This document shows, piece by piece, positions 35,152-43,963 of a stretch of DNA of 64,000 nt. How positions within the stretch are numbered: position 1 is the stretch's first letter; each line of letters starts with the position of its first letter. The notes below the pieces were generated by a model. That model was not told the origin of the DNA, did no database searches, and worked only from the letters and a program-made list of their open reading frames with translations. This DNA is from Sphingobium sp. V4 (lineage in GTDB: Bacteria > Pseudomonadota > Alphaproteobacteria > Sphingomonadales > Sphingomonadaceae), in contig NZ_CP081001.1 in NCBI RefSeq assembly GCF_029590555.1, positions 496,001 through 560,000 of the forward strand, in the 5' to 3' direction. The position numbers were made by a program, and so were the translations under genes.

Positions 35152-35866
35152 CATGATCGACGCGATGCGCGGGCTTGGACTCAAGGGGATGGCTGGCGCG
35201 TTCGATGAGGCCGTTACCACCGGCCTTCAGCGGCAGCGCACGACGATGGAGATACTGACCGATCTGCTGCGCGCGGAGGCAACCCACCGCCACGCAGCCT
35301 CGATCCGATACCGGATGGCAGCCGCCAAGCTGCCGGTGGTGAAGGACCTTGATGCCTTCCACTTCGAGGGGACGCCGATCAACGAGGCGCTGGTCCGTTC
35401 GCTACACAGCGGCGCGTTCCTGCCTGCACGGCGCAATGTCGTCCTTGTCGGCGGCACAGGCACCGGCAAGACCCATCTGGCCATCGCCATCACCGCCAAT
35501 GTCGTCCGCGCCGGAGCGCGGGGGCGCTACTTCAACACCGTGGATCTGGTGACCCGTCTCGAAGAGGAAGCCCGGATCGGCAAAAGCGGCGCGCTTGCCG
35601 CCCAGCTCTCCCGGCTTGATCTCGTCGTTCTGGACGAGCTTGGCTATCTGCCGTTCGCCCGCTCAGGCGGGCAGTTGCTGTTCCATCTGGTCAGCAAGCT
35701 TTATGAGCAAACCAGCGTCATCATCACGACCAACCTGGCGTTCGGGGAATGGCCGACCGTGTTCGGCGATCCCAAGATGACCACCGCTCTTCTCGATCGT
35801 GTCACCCATCATTGCGACATCATCGAGACCGGCAATGACAGCTGGCGCTTCAAGAACCGAAACTGA
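35138..35866 (+). CDS. istB: IS21 helper ATPase IstB
   Basis: A 242-residue AAA+ protein that regulates target use by IstA. It has Walker [16 protein letters not shown] near residue 107 and Walker [13 protein letters not shown] near 160, followed by the family-typical [31 protein letters not shown] split around residue 200. Intact and full length. The start overlaps the end of istA by 14 bp. Confidence 0.95.
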   Translation: MQRHDMIDAMRGLGLKGMAGAFDEAVTTGLQRQRTTMEILTDLLRAEATHRHAASIRYRMAAAKLPVVKDLDAFHFEGTPINEALVRSLHSGAFLPARRNVVLVGGTGTGKTHLAIAITANVVRAGARGRYFNTVDLVTRLEEEARIGKSGALAAQLSRLDLVVLDELGYLPFARSGGQLLFHLVSKLYEQTSVIITTNLAFGEWPTVFGDPKMTTALLDRVTHHCDIIETGNDSWRFKNRN

Positions 35867-36040
35867 TCCTCGCCGCAGGTCGGGATGAAGATGCTTTGCG
35901 CTGCGCGCGCCTCCGGTCGGGCTCCGCCCTCCCTACGCCGCGCGCAGCGCAAGGAGCATTCCTCGACCGTCGTACCATCTTTGAAAGGGGGTCCCTTTTG
36001 CGCGCCGATTGGGGGTCCCGTTTGGACGCCGATTGACACA

Positions 36041-36456
36041 CTGAGGCCTTCCATTCTCAAATAGGAGCTGCCGGGCAACTCCACTTCCTTCTCGGTCAAG
36101 ATCGCAAGTAGAAATCCGACTTAGCAACAGGCTTCAGATTCATGTCACATTGTGAACTACAAAACCAAATGGCGGAACATTTTTGTTGATTGTTGGCCTG
36201 AGGCCTGGATAAAAGCCATCATGGATAGGGGAATCAGCGTTGCGCACAGCCGCCAGAACCGATGATCTGCAGTTTCAAGCCTTGCTGAAGGTTGCGCAAT
36301 CTATTGTCGAGATTGCAGCAAATCAGCCAATTTATCCGTACTTTCGGTCTGCACGGGCTGCAACGCGCAGGCGATTTCAACGTCATTGTCGAATGGGCCC
36401 GGCATGAGTGCCTGAATACGGCGCGGGTTGGGTGCAAATGAAAATAGGGAGAGGCT
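36041..36456. other. Non-coding stretch between IS21 and the GH43 gene
   Basis: 416 bp of lower-GC island sequence with no supportable gene. The missing integrase portion is not here. It ends with GGGAGAGG five bases before the GH43 ATG, a good ribosome site, and probably includes the promoter of the two glycosidase genes. Confidence 0.5.
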
Positions 36457-37722
36457 ATGCGTTATAAACTGAGCCGGCGTGCACTGCTTGCAGGCTGTGC
36501 TGCGAGCGCGGCCACCATAGCCATTCCTGCAGGAGCACTGGAAAGGAAGTTCGTCTACAGTCGCTATCCAAAACCTGGCGCCCCTAAGCGTGACGATGTC
36601 GATAATAGCCGACGCGTTGTGCCTGCACCGGCTAAGGATTATTGGCCCTACTCCGGTATCAGCGGTCCTGGAAAAGCTGTCACTGACACTACAGCGCGGG
36701 GCGGTTGGGTATCGGGCTTAAGCGACGTCAAATATAAGGGGCCGGTACCGCGCTCTTACCCGACTGCGCCGTGGGCCAATGACGATAGTGGTTCAGCGGT
36801 CGCTAAGGGCTTGATGCCTCCTCTGCGGCCGATTTGGGACGTCCACATCCGCGACACAGTCATCTGCATTGGCGGAGACGGCACCTATTATATGACTGGG
36901 ACGACCGGCGACAACTGCTGGGCGTTGAACGATGGTATAGAGTTATACTCCTCGACTGACCTGAAGGCATGGCGTTATCTCGGCCTAGTATGGAGCATTG
37001 ATCGCGACGGCACTTGGGAGAAAAACTGGACAATGCGAGAGGGCGTGCCCTTCCGCACGATCTGGGCGCCGGAGATCCATTTCATTGGCGGAACCTACTA
37101 TCTATGCCACTGCATCAGTGGCGTCGGCATGGCAATTCTCAAGAGCACGAGCGGCAAGCCCGACGGCCCCTATGTCCATGTGGTTCAGGACACCCCCATC
37201 AAGGGTGGCATCGATCCAACGCTGTTCGAGGACGAGGACGGACGCATCTACCTGACTTATGGCGCCGCCGCGCAGATCCGCGAGGTGAAGCGCGACTTCA
37301 GCGCGTTCGTCGGGGACTGGCAGCAGATCGTGTACGACATGCCAGCGGCGTCGATCGATCATGCGAAACCCGAACTGCCGCCCAAAGCGCGCGTCGGCTT
37401 CGAGGGAGCAACGATTTTCAAGTCGGGTGGCCGCTACTATCTAGGCTGCTGCGACTTTTTCGAAGGCCGCTATTCTTTCATGTTCGCCACGTCCGACAAG
37501 CTGCTCGGTCCCTATCGCGGGCGGCACGAAGGACCATCGGGCGGCGGAGGTGGCAACGTCTTTCGCGATAGTAGCGGGCAATGGTGGCAGACCTATTTCG
37601 GCAACGACAGTCAAATGCCGTTCCGTGAGAAACCTGGCTTGGCAGCCATCGCATTTGACGCCGACGGAAGAGTCGTTTTGTCAAAGAAACAACCCTTCGC
37701 AAGCAAGTCATGGAATGCGTAA
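36457..37722 (+). CDS. Exported GH43-like glycosidase with Tat signal
   Basis: A 421-residue protein with an N-terminal twin-arginine signal (LSRRALLAG, Arg7-Arg8) ending near residue 27. The five-bladed propeller of family 43 is suggested by Asp128 in PIWDVHIRD, Asp253 in GGIDPTLFEDEDG and Glu316 in GFEGATIFKSGG, which correspond to the base, pKa modulator and acid. WAPEIHFIGGTYYL is typical of the family. Likely substrates are arabinose- or xylose-containing side chains; the specificity is not readable. Followed 89 bp later by a GH2 gene on the same strand. Carried on the tRNA-Thr island. Confidence 0.85.
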   Translation: MRYKLSRRALLAGCAASAATIAIPAGALERKFVYSRYPKPGAPKRDDVDNSRRVVPAPAKDYWPYSGISGPGKAVTDTTARGGWVSGLSDVKYKGPVPRSYPTAPWANDDSGSAVAKGLMPPLRPIWDVHIRDTVICIGGDGTYYMTGTTGDNCWALNDGIELYSSTDLKAWRYLGLVWSIDRDGTWEKNWTMREGVPFRTIWAPEIHFIGGTYYLCHCISGVGMAILKSTSGKPDGPYVHVVQDTPIKGGIDPTLFEDEDGRIYLTYGAAAQIREVKRDFSAFVGDWQQIVYDMPAASIDHAKPELPPKARVGFEGATIFKSGGRYYLGCCDFFEGRYSFMFATSDKLLGPYRGRHEGPSGGGGGNVFRDSSGQWWQTYFGNDSQMPFREKPGLAAIAFDADGRVVLSKKQPFASKSWNA

Positions 37723-37811
37723 GCAAAGCGATTTCATGGCGTCATGGGCAGGACTCTCGCCCAATTTCGATTCTGCAGGCGCGCAATACCTGCTGGCTAA
37801 ATAAAAGGCGA

Positions 37812-40277
37812 ATGATGAAGCAACTATTCCTCGCTCCGCTCTTGTGGGCCAGCCTGCTATCACATCCAGCATTGGCCCAGTCGACCGTTTCCCGAGATGG
37901 AAGCGGAACTGCGACCATGCATTCCGCCGGGGCCAAGGACACTACCAGAACCAGGCAACCTTTCAATTTTGGCTGGACCTTCCGACAGGGCGACATCAAC
38001 GGTGCGGAGGCCCCCACCTTCGATGACAGGGGCTGGCGCAAGCTGGATCTGCCGCACGATTTCCAGATTGAGCAGCCTTGGGACAAAACGGCAAACCGCG
38101 GTCGCGGCTTCAAGGCGCCCGACGTCGGCTGGTACCGCAAGACTTTCAGGGGCGATGCCGACTGGAAGGGCAAGCAGATCCTGCTCGATTTCGAAGGCAT
38201 CATGCTGTCGGGCGAGGTCTGGGTAAATGGAAAGAAGGTCGGCGGCACAGCCTATGGCTATCTGGGCTTCGAGGCCGACATTGCCGATGTCATCCGCTAC
38301 GATGCCGACAATGTCGTGGCCGTGCGCGCTTCGACGAAGGACGGCAATTCGCGCTGGTACACTGGTGGCGGGCTGTTCCGCGACGTGCACCTTGTAGTCA
38401 GGAACCCGGTCTCAATAGCGCGGCACGGCATTTTCGTGACGACGCCAGACATCACCCCGCACGACGCCAAGATCGCGGTGCAGGTCGAGGTGGCTGGCCT
38501 GAAAGGCAAGGCCGATGCCGTCGAAATCAGGTCGAAGATTTTCTCGCCGCAGGGCCAACTGGTGGGCACATCCAATGCTCTCGTGCCAGCGCCGCGCAAT
38601 CTACCCACCGTCGAAGTACCACTGCCAGGGCTCTCGGTGGCAGACCCGCAACTGTGGTCGATCGAGACTCCCAGGCTGTACACCGCCGAAGTTGAGTTGG
38701 TGGCCGACGGCAAAGTGATCGACAGGCTGACCAAGCGCTTTGGCATCCGGACGGTCGAGTTTTCCAAGGAATTCGGCCTGCGCCTCAACGGCAAGAAGGT
38801 CTTCCTGAAGGGCGTGGCCAATCATGATGACCTGGGTGCCGTCGGTGTCGCTGCCTATCGGACATCGATTGCCCGAATGATGGATCGCCTTAAGGCGTTC
38901 GGCTTCAACCATATCCGCACCTCGCATAACCCCTATTCGGAATCCTTCCTCGACCTCGCGGATGAAAAAGGCCTGCTGATTGTCGATGAACTCTACGACA
39001 AATGGGGCAGCACCACGGCCTGGGCGGGCAGCAAGCCCTGGAACGATGTGTGGTTCGACAACGAGAAGGAGTGGATCAAGCGCGACCGCAATCATCCGTC
39101 AGTAATCCTGTGGAGTTTCGGCAACGAACTGCAGTTTCAGGAGACGCGCTGGAACTGGCCGACTGGCGACTGGGGAAAGACCACCTATCGCATCATGGAT
39201 GTCGTGGCGAAACGCTACGACCCAACCCGCAAGACGACGGTAGCGATGTATCCGGCGCGCGCCAATGGTATCATCAAGGCAGACCCTGCTTTCAAGTTGA
39301 AAGAAAACATCGTCCCGCCTGAACTTGCGACGGTTACGGACGTGGCCTCGTTCAACTATGTCTGGGACGATTATCAAGAGTATCTGAAGCACGCGCCGGA
39401 AATGATCGTCTACCAGAGCGAGGCAGTTACCAACGAACTGGCCGCACCCTATTTTGGCATGGATCGCGAAAAGATGGTCGGCTTGGCCTATTGGGGTGCC
39501 ATCGAATATTGGGGCGAGTCCGATGGTTGGCCGAAAAAGGGTTGGGCCTATTCCTTCTTCAACCATGCGCTGGAGCCTTTCCCACAGGCTTGGCTCACCA
39601 AAAGCATCTTTGCCGATGAACCGATAGTCAAGATTGGCGTCGTCGACAATGAAGGCGAATCGAAGATGTGGAATGATGTCATGGTCGGGCAAAAGATCAT
39701 ATCGGCCAACTGGAACCGCCAAGTAGGCAAAACTTACAACATCTATACCTATACCAATGCCGAAGAAGTCGAACTGTTGGTCAATGGCAAGTCTATCGGC
39801 GTGCAAAGGAATTCCACCGAAGTCCGGCAGCGCAATACGATCTACTGGAAGGACGTCCCCTATGCGGCGGGTCGAGTTACCGCGGTGGGGCGTACCGGCG
39901 GCAAGGTCGTCGCCCGGGATCAGATTGAGACGACCGGCGAGGCAGTGGCGTTGCAGATCGAGGCGGAAAATCCGGCCTGGAAGGCCGACGGAATGGATCT
40001 ACAATATGTGAAGGTTTACGCCATGGACAGCAAGGGACGCAGGGTGCCCACGGCCACCAACGAGATCACCTTCAATGTCAGTGGCGCTGGGCGCTTGATC
40101 GCCGTGGATAATGGAGATCATTGGAGCGACGATCTGTTCGCGGGGAACAAAAAGGTCCTGCACAACGGCTTTGCTCTGGCGATCCTACGTTCGGGGCAAA
40201 CTCCTGGCAGCGTGAAATTTAGTGTGACGGGTGGTGTTGGTATTAAGGGGGCTGTTAGAAGCTTTCGGGCGCGATGA
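37812..40277 (+). CDS. Exported GH2 beta-galactosidase-like enzyme
   Basis: An 821-residue family 2 glycosidase with Sec signal MMKQLFLAPLLWASLLSHPALA. A sugar-binding jelly roll (about 45-200) and an Ig-like domain (about 200-310) come first. The TIM barrel carries FNHIRTSHNPYSESFLDLAD, the acid/base Glu439 in SFGNEL and the probable nucleophile Glu537 in VYQSEAVTN. C-terminal beta domains follow (LLVNGKSIGVQ; VYAMDSKGRRVPTATN). The ATG pair at 37812 follows AAAGGCG; an upstream in-frame ATG at 37710 lies inside the GH43 gene and gives no signal peptide. It probably works with GH43 on galactose- and arabinose-rich plant polysaccharide in the periplasm. Confidence 0.9.
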   Translation: MMKQLFLAPLLWASLLSHPALAQSTVSRDGSGTATMHSAGAKDTTRTRQPFNFGWTFRQGDINGAEAPTFDDRGWRKLDLPHDFQIEQPWDKTANRGRGFKAPDVGWYRKTFRGDADWKGKQILLDFEGIMLSGEVWVNGKKVGGTAYGYLGFEADIADVIRYDADNVVAVRASTKDGNSRWYTGGGLFRDVHLVVRNPVSIARHGIFVTTPDITPHDAKIAVQVEVAGLKGKADAVEIRSKIFSPQGQLVGTSNALVPAPRNLPTVEVPLPGLSVADPQLWSIETPRLYTAEVELVADGKVIDRLTKRFGIRTVEFSKEFGLRLNGKKVFLKGVANHDDLGAVGVAAYRTSIARMMDRLKAFGFNHIRTSHNPYSESFLDLADEKGLLIVDELYDKWGSTTAWAGSKPWNDVWFDNEKEWIKRDRNHPSVILWSFGNELQFQETRWNWPTGDWGKTTYRIMDVVAKRYDPTRKTTVAMYPARANGIIKADPAFKLKENIVPPELATVTDVASFNYVWDDYQEYLKHAPEMIVYQSEAVTNELAAPYFGMDREKMVGLAYWGAIEYWGESDGWPKKGWAYSFFNHALEPFPQAWLTKSIFADEPIVKIGVVDNEGESKMWNDVMVGQKIISANWNRQVGKTYNIYTYTNAEEVELLVNGKSIGVQRNSTEVRQRNTIYWKDVPYAAGRVTAVGRTGGKVVARDQIETTGEAVALQIEAENPAWKADGMDLQYVKVYAMDSKGRRVPTATNEITFNVSGAGRLIAVDNGDHWSDDLFAGNKKVLHNGFALAILRSGQTPGSVKFSVTGGVGIKGAVRSFRAR

Positions 40278-40757
40278 GATACCATTTTGTCGGTCCGCAG
40301 TAGGGCTGACTAACGCTTCAGTTAGGGGATCTGTCTTTTCGTTAGACCGCCAGCTGATATGATCGGCACAGTTCAGATGGCTATCACCCGCCCACGACAG
40401 TTATCCCGCGTAGCCGACCGGGCGTGTTCGACTGGCGAAGGACCGGTTTCAGTGTCACCCGACGTTCCAGCGGCTGCACTGGAACGGCCTGAGTTGGTCG
40501 CGACCAGCCGGAAAAGCGGACCGACCGCAGCTGGGAAGCGAGAATCTGGCGCTGAGAGTCCAAGAAGGGTCGAGGTCAGCGATGAATTGGCGATCAAATT
40601 CCCTTGGATTGTTTGTGAGAATGACTGCTGAAATGGGTCTGCGGGAATCGAATTCCTGCCGAATTGGCTCGAAATTTTTTTGGGGGCTTAAGCGAGGGCC
40701 TTTGTCATCCAAACGTCAAAATTATCCAACTAATCAAAGATGATAGTGTCGTTTTAT
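40278..40757. other. Right end of the island, no gene seen
   Basis: About 480 bp between the GH2 stop and the right border repeat. The only clear structure is CGTTCCAG (40463-40470) with CTGGAACG (40479-40486), an exact 8-bp inverted repeat. Short frames are present but lack ribosome sites and recognisable homology. A T-rich run at 40675-40682 may end the GH2 transcript. Confidence 0.45.
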
Positions 40758-40776
40758 GAGTCCCGTAAGCGCACCA
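40758..40776 (+). repeat. attR-like degenerate copy of the tRNA-Thr 3' end
   Basis: GAGTCCCGTAAGCGCACCA repeats the tRNA 3' end with one C for A change and loss of one G. No other tRNA structure surrounds it, so it is a border copy rather than a gene. Core genes resume about 80 bp further on. Confidence 0.72.
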
Positions 40777-40858
40777 TTCCCAAGCTCCAAGAGACGCGCC
40801 GCGCCAGTCGATGATCCGGCGAGGCGTCTCCTTGTCCGGACGGCGACGTCCCGGTCGT

Positions 40859-42103
40859 CTATATCGTCGCCCAGGCGGCGAGGCTGACGGCTGCCGCCGC
40901 CAGGGCGGCGAGCAGCGGCAGGGCCGCCCGGATGCCGCCATGCCCCCAGCCGATGACCATCGTCATCACCGCCTTGGCACCGGTATTGGCGAGTACGGCC
41001 GCGCCCAGGATGAGGCCGGCGACATGATCGTCGAGCAGATCGGATGGCAGTCCGGCCATGGTCATGACCGCTGCATCCACGTCCGTTATGCCGGTCAGGG
41101 TCAGGACCACTGCCATGCCCTCCTGACCGAAATGCTCCAGCGCCCAGCGCGCGGCGAGCGACAGGCCCGCCACCAGCGCCGCCAGCAGGAGCGCAGGCCC
41201 GAAGCCGAGAGGATTGGAAATCGACACGCCATCGCCACCGGCGCCGTGCCGACGCCAGGCGATCAGGGCGAAGGCGACGGCCACCAGCGTCGCGGGGGCC
41301 ATCGTCAGCGCCAGGGTCGGAACCGCGCGCGGGATCAGGGCGAACGCCACGAGTTGGACTCGCACGAACATGACGATGGACGCGACCGCAATGCCCGCCG
41401 ACAATATCCCGCGCGCCTCCGGCTCGTCGCGCAGGCGTCGCGCATAATCGGCGGTCACGGCGGTGGAGGAGACGATGGCGCCGGTCAGCGCCACCAGCAA
41501 TATGCCTCGGTCACGCCCGAAACGGCGCGCGATGGCATAGCCCGCAAAGGACAGGCCCATCACGAACACCACCACCATCCAGATCTTGCGGGGATTCCAG
41601 GCGTCATAGGGGCCATAGGCGGCATCGGGCAGCAGCGGCAGGATGATGAGCGCGACCAGCAGGAAGCGAGACACGCCCTCGATCTCGCTTTCGTCCATGC
41701 CCCGCAGCAGGGCGTGCATCGATTGTCGCGCGCTCAGGATCGCGAAGGTCGCCGCGCCCGTCGCGAGGCCGAGCGCGGGGGAAAGCCGCGTCGCGCAGAA
41801 GCTGGCGCCGAAGGTTACGAGAGCAGCGAGCGTCGTGGTCGCTGACAGATGGTCGGTGTCGGCGCTCCGGGCATAGCCGATGGCGAGGATGGCCGCGACG
41901 CCGATGCCGATCGCGGCGGCCATGCCGTCGGGGGCCAGCCCGCCGATGCCGCCCAGCAGACCGATCAGGCCGAAGGTCCGGAAGCCCGCCACCCGACGGC
42001 CCTTGCCCAGGTCGCGCTGCGCCCAGCCGCGTTCCAGCCCCACGAGCAATCCGACCGCGATCGCGGCGATCATCGACAGATAGGGCTGGGCGATGTCGGA
42101 CAT
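40859..42103 (-). CDS. MgtC/SapB-DUF4010 membrane protein
   Basis: A 414-residue protein with 11-13 hydrophobic helices. The N-terminal part has the MgtC signature AAIAVGLLVGLERGW followed by GFRTFGLIGLLGGIGG. The C-terminal part is DUF4010-like (LTLTGITDVDAAVMTMAGL, AVLANTGAKAVMTMVIG). Function unknown; family members are linked to Mg or envelope homeostasis. ATG 42103 is preceded by GAAGGC and preferred over the GTG at 42118. It borders the right end of the island and lies 71 bp from the MBL hydrolase gene on the same strand. Confidence 0.85.
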   Translation of the reverse strand: MSDIAQPYLSMIAAIAVGLLVGLERGWAQRDLGKGRRVAGFRTFGLIGLLGGIGGLAPDGMAAAIGIGVAAILAIGYARSADTDHLSATTTLAALVTFGASFCATRLSPALGLATGAATFAILSARQSMHALLRGMDESEIEGVSRFLLVALIILPLLPDAAYGPYDAWNPRKIWMVVVFVMGLSFAGYAIARRFGRDRGILLVALTGAIVSSTAVTADYARRLRDEPEARGILSAGIAVASIVMFVRVQLVAFALIPRAVPTLALTMAPATLVAVAFALIAWRRHGAGGDGVSISNPLGFGPALLLAALVAGLSLAARWALEHFGQEGMAVVLTLTGITDVDAAVMTMAGLPSDLLDDHVAGLILGAAVLANTGAKAVMTMVIGWGHGGIRAALPLLAALAAAAVSLAAWATI

Positions 42104-42174
42104 GGAGCCTTCTTGCACGAAAGCGGCGAAATCTGGAAACGCGGGCGGGATGCGCCCATGGACATGTGCCGCGA

Positions 42175-43047
42175 TCAGCCCTGCTTCATCGTCACCGGAA
42201 TCTTCAGATAGCGCACGCCATTGTCCTCCGCCTCCGGGAAGCGGCCGGCATGGATATTGACCTGGATCGCGGGCAGGAGCAGCCTGGGCACCGCCAGCGT
42301 GGCGTCGCGCGCCTCGCGCATCGCGACGAAGCTGTCCTCATCCACCCCGTCATGCACATGGACGCTGGCTTGCCGTTCTTCGGCGACCGTCGTTTCCCAG
42401 CGATATTCACTGCGGCCCGGCGCCTTATAGTCATGGCAAAGGAACAGGCGCGTGTCGCCGGGCAGGCTGAGCAGCCTGCGGATCGAGCGATAGAGGGTGC
42501 GGGCGTCGCCGCCGGGAAAATCGGCGCGGGCCGTGCCATAGTCCGGCATGAACAGCGTATCGCCGACAAAGGCGGCGTCGCCGACCAGATAGGCGATGTC
42601 GGCCGGCGTATGGCCGGGAACATGCAGCACCGTGAAGCGCAGCGCGCCGACCGAAAACTGCTCGCCATCGCGGAACAGCCGGTCGAAATCCGCGCCGTCG
42701 CCCTGCGCGCCCTCCTGTCCGAAGATCGGGCGGAAGATCTTCTGCACGTCGCGGATATGCTCGCCGATGCCGATTGGCGCGCCGGTCCTGGCCTTGATGA
42801 AGGGCGCGGCCGACAGATGATCGGCATGGGCGTGGGTTTCCAGCACCATGGCGATCCGCCAGCCCCGGTCCTGGGCAAAGGCCAGCATCCGTTCGGCCGA
42901 TCGGCTATCCGCCTCTCCGCTGGCGATGTCGAAGTCCATCACCGGGTCGATCACGGCGGCCTCGCGCGTCTGGGGATCGGCGACCAGATAGCTGACCGTG
43001 AAGGTCGCTTCGTCGAAAAAGGCTTCGATCAGGGGTTGCGGTTCCAT
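42175..43047 (-). CDS. MBL-fold persulfide dioxygenase-like hydrolase (Blh type)
   Basis: A 290-residue metallo-beta-lactamase-fold protein. The metal motif THAHADH (His72, His74, Asp76, His77) and downstream HVPGHTPADIAYLVGDAAFVGDTLF and FLCHDYKAPGRSEYRWETTV are the pattern of ETHE1/Blh persulfide dioxygenases, which oxidise glutathione persulfide to sulfite. It is divergent from a BigR-type regulator, with an AT-rich palindrome in the 70-bp promoter gap, as in the bigR-blh locus of Xylella and Agrobacterium. The sulfite formed could be removed by the TauE/SafE protein of this locus. Confidence 0.88.
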   Translation of the reverse strand: MEPQPLIEAFFDEATFTVSYLVADPQTREAAVIDPVMDFDIASGEADSRSAERMLAFAQDRGWRIAMVLETHAHADHLSAAPFIKARTGAPIGIGEHIRDVQKIFRPIFGQEGAQGDGADFDRLFRDGEQFSVGALRFTVLHVPGHTPADIAYLVGDAAFVGDTLFMPDYGTARADFPGGDARTLYRSIRRLLSLPGDTRLFLCHDYKAPGRSEYRWETTVAEERQASVHVHDGVDEDSFVAMREARDATLAVPRLLLPAIQVNIHAGRFPEAEDNGVRYLKIPVTMKQG

Positions 43048-43081
43048 GCTCTTCTCCTGTGATGCTTGACAACATATTATT

Positions 43082-43092
43082 ATTTACTAAAT
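43082..43092. promoter_or_regulatory. BigR-box-like operator
   Basis: ATTTACTAAAT is a perfect palindrome around C43087, embedded in an AT-rich block (about 43070-43105) that is unlike the surrounding GC-rich DNA. It lies between the divergent blh-like and bigR-like genes, the position where ArsR-type BigR binds to shut off both directions until a persulfide modifies its cysteines. Confidence 0.65.
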
Positions 43093-43117
43093 TAGCAATA
43101 CCTAATGGAGTAGCGCA

Positions 43118-43432
43118 ATGATCCGGCCGCCGATGGACCTTTCCACTTTCGAGAAGAAGGCGGGGGAGGTGTCGACCCTGTTGAAAGCGATGGGCAATGT
43201 CCGGCGCCTGATGGTGCTGTGCAAGCTGGTTGAACATGGCGAGATGACCGTGACCGACCTCGCGCGCGACGTGGGCTTGTCGCAATCCGCCCTGTCGCAG
43301 CATCTCGCCCGGATGCGCGAGGAGGGGCTGGTCGCCTTTCGGCGGGAAAGCCAGACGCTCTGGTACCGCATTGCCGATCCCCGGACGGAGGAATTGCTCG
43401 CCAGTCTTTATACCATCTTCTGCAAGGAATGA
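43118..43432 (+). CDS. bigR: BigR/SqrR-like ArsR-family persulfide-sensing repressor
   Basis: A 104-residue winged-helix regulator (LLKAMGNVRRLMVLCKLVEHG, then DLARDVGLSQSALSQHLARMREEGLV). Two cysteines, Cys35 in VLCKL and Cys102 in IFCKE near the C-terminus, match the pair that forms a di- or polysulfide bridge in BigR/SqrR proteins and releases DNA. No metal-binding ArsR motif is seen. Start supported by GGAG eight bases upstream. First gene of the plus-strand group with rhodanese and TauE/SafE. Confidence 0.9.
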   Translation: MIRPPMDLSTFEKKAGEVSTLLKAMGNVRRLMVLCKLVEHGEMTVTDLARDVGLSQSALSQHLARMREEGLVAFRRESQTLWYRIADPRTEELLASLYTIFCKE

Positions 43433-43437
43433 CCCCA

Positions 43438-43959
43438 ATGTCGATCAGGACCATCACGCCGCAGGATGCGGCCCAGGCCGTGGCGGCGGGCGCGACGCTC
43501 GTCGACATCCGCGACGCCGACGAACATGCGCGCGAAAGCATCGCGGGCGCAGTCCATGTGCCGCTGGCGCGCCTTGGCGATCTGCCCCGTGTCGCCGGGC
43601 CGATCATCTTCCATTGCAAGTCGGGGATGCGGACGCAGGCCAACGCTGCGGCGCTTGCAGCGGCGGCGGGCGTCACGCCCTGCCGGATATTGGCGGGCGG
43701 GCTCGACGGCTGGCGCGCGGCGGGCCTGCCGACCAGGGTCGATCGCCGCCAGCCGATCGAGGTGATGCGGCAGGTGCAACTGGTGGCCGGCGGGCTGGTG
43801 CTGCTTGGCGTGGTGCTGGGCTTTCTGGTCGCTCCGGCCTTTTTCGGCCTGTCCGCCTTTGTCGGCGCGGGGCTGATTATGGCAGGTGCGACGGGCTGGT
43901 GCGGCATGGCCAGGCTGCTGCGGCTGATGCCCTGGAACCGCCGCGCGCTCGGCGCCTGA
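43438..43959 (+). CDS. Rhodanese-DUF2892 membrane protein
   Basis: A 173-residue protein. Residues 1-95 are a rhodanese domain with the persulfide-carrying Cys60 in IIFHCKSGMRT. The second half has two transmembrane helices (LVLLGVVLGFLVAPAFFGLS and FVGAGLIMAGATGWCGMARLL), the DUF2892 membrane anchor found in this family. It moves sulfane sulfur between thiols near the membrane and thus fits the BigR locus. I use the ATG at 43438, nine bases after AAGGA; the ATG at 43429 overlaps the bigR stop. The downstream permease begins four bases after its stop. Confidence 0.9.
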   Translation: MSIRTITPQDAAQAVAAGATLVDIRDADEHARESIAGAVHVPLARLGDLPRVAGPIIFHCKSGMRTQANAAALAAAAGVTPCRILAGGLDGWRAAGLPTRVDRRQPIEVMRQVQLVAGGLVLLGVVLGFLVAPAFFGLSAFVGAGLIMAGATGWCGMARLLRLMPWNRRALGA

Positions 43960-43963
43960 CGCG

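Larger units (their letters stand above)
33524..36040 (+). mobile_element. IS21-family insertion sequence
   Basis: About 2.5 kb. The left end begins TGTGGATCGGCG and the right end finishes GATTGACACA (TGTGTCAATCGGCG in reverse). Each end holds two copies of a repeat of the type ATCGGCG-n4-AAA-n-GGGACCCC: left at 33529-33550 and 33563-33584, right, inverted, at 35988-36009 and 36012-36033. Multiple terminal repeats and the istA-istB gene pair are typical of the family. A 14-bp inverted repeat (35896-35909 with 35939-35952) follows istB. I found no matching target duplication next to the ends. Confidence 0.85.
33200..40776 (+). mobile_element. tRNA-Thr-inserted genomic island remnant (about 7.6 kb)
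   Basis: The left border is the tRNA 3' end, GAGTCACGTAAGCGGCACCA (33200-33219). The right border is a near copy, GAGTCCCGTAAGCGCACCA (40758-40776), with one substitution and one missing base. Immediately inside the left border is the start of a tyrosine integrase, as expected of an integrative element. Cargo is an IS21-family copy and two exported glycosidases. The base composition is visibly less GC-rich than the flanks. The element is no longer self-mobile because the integrase is cut. Confidence 0.75.

Noticed and set aside
33220..40757. CRISPR array or toxin-antitoxin cargo in the island
   Set aside because: No regularly spaced repeats are present and no short paired genes with good ribosome sites were found.
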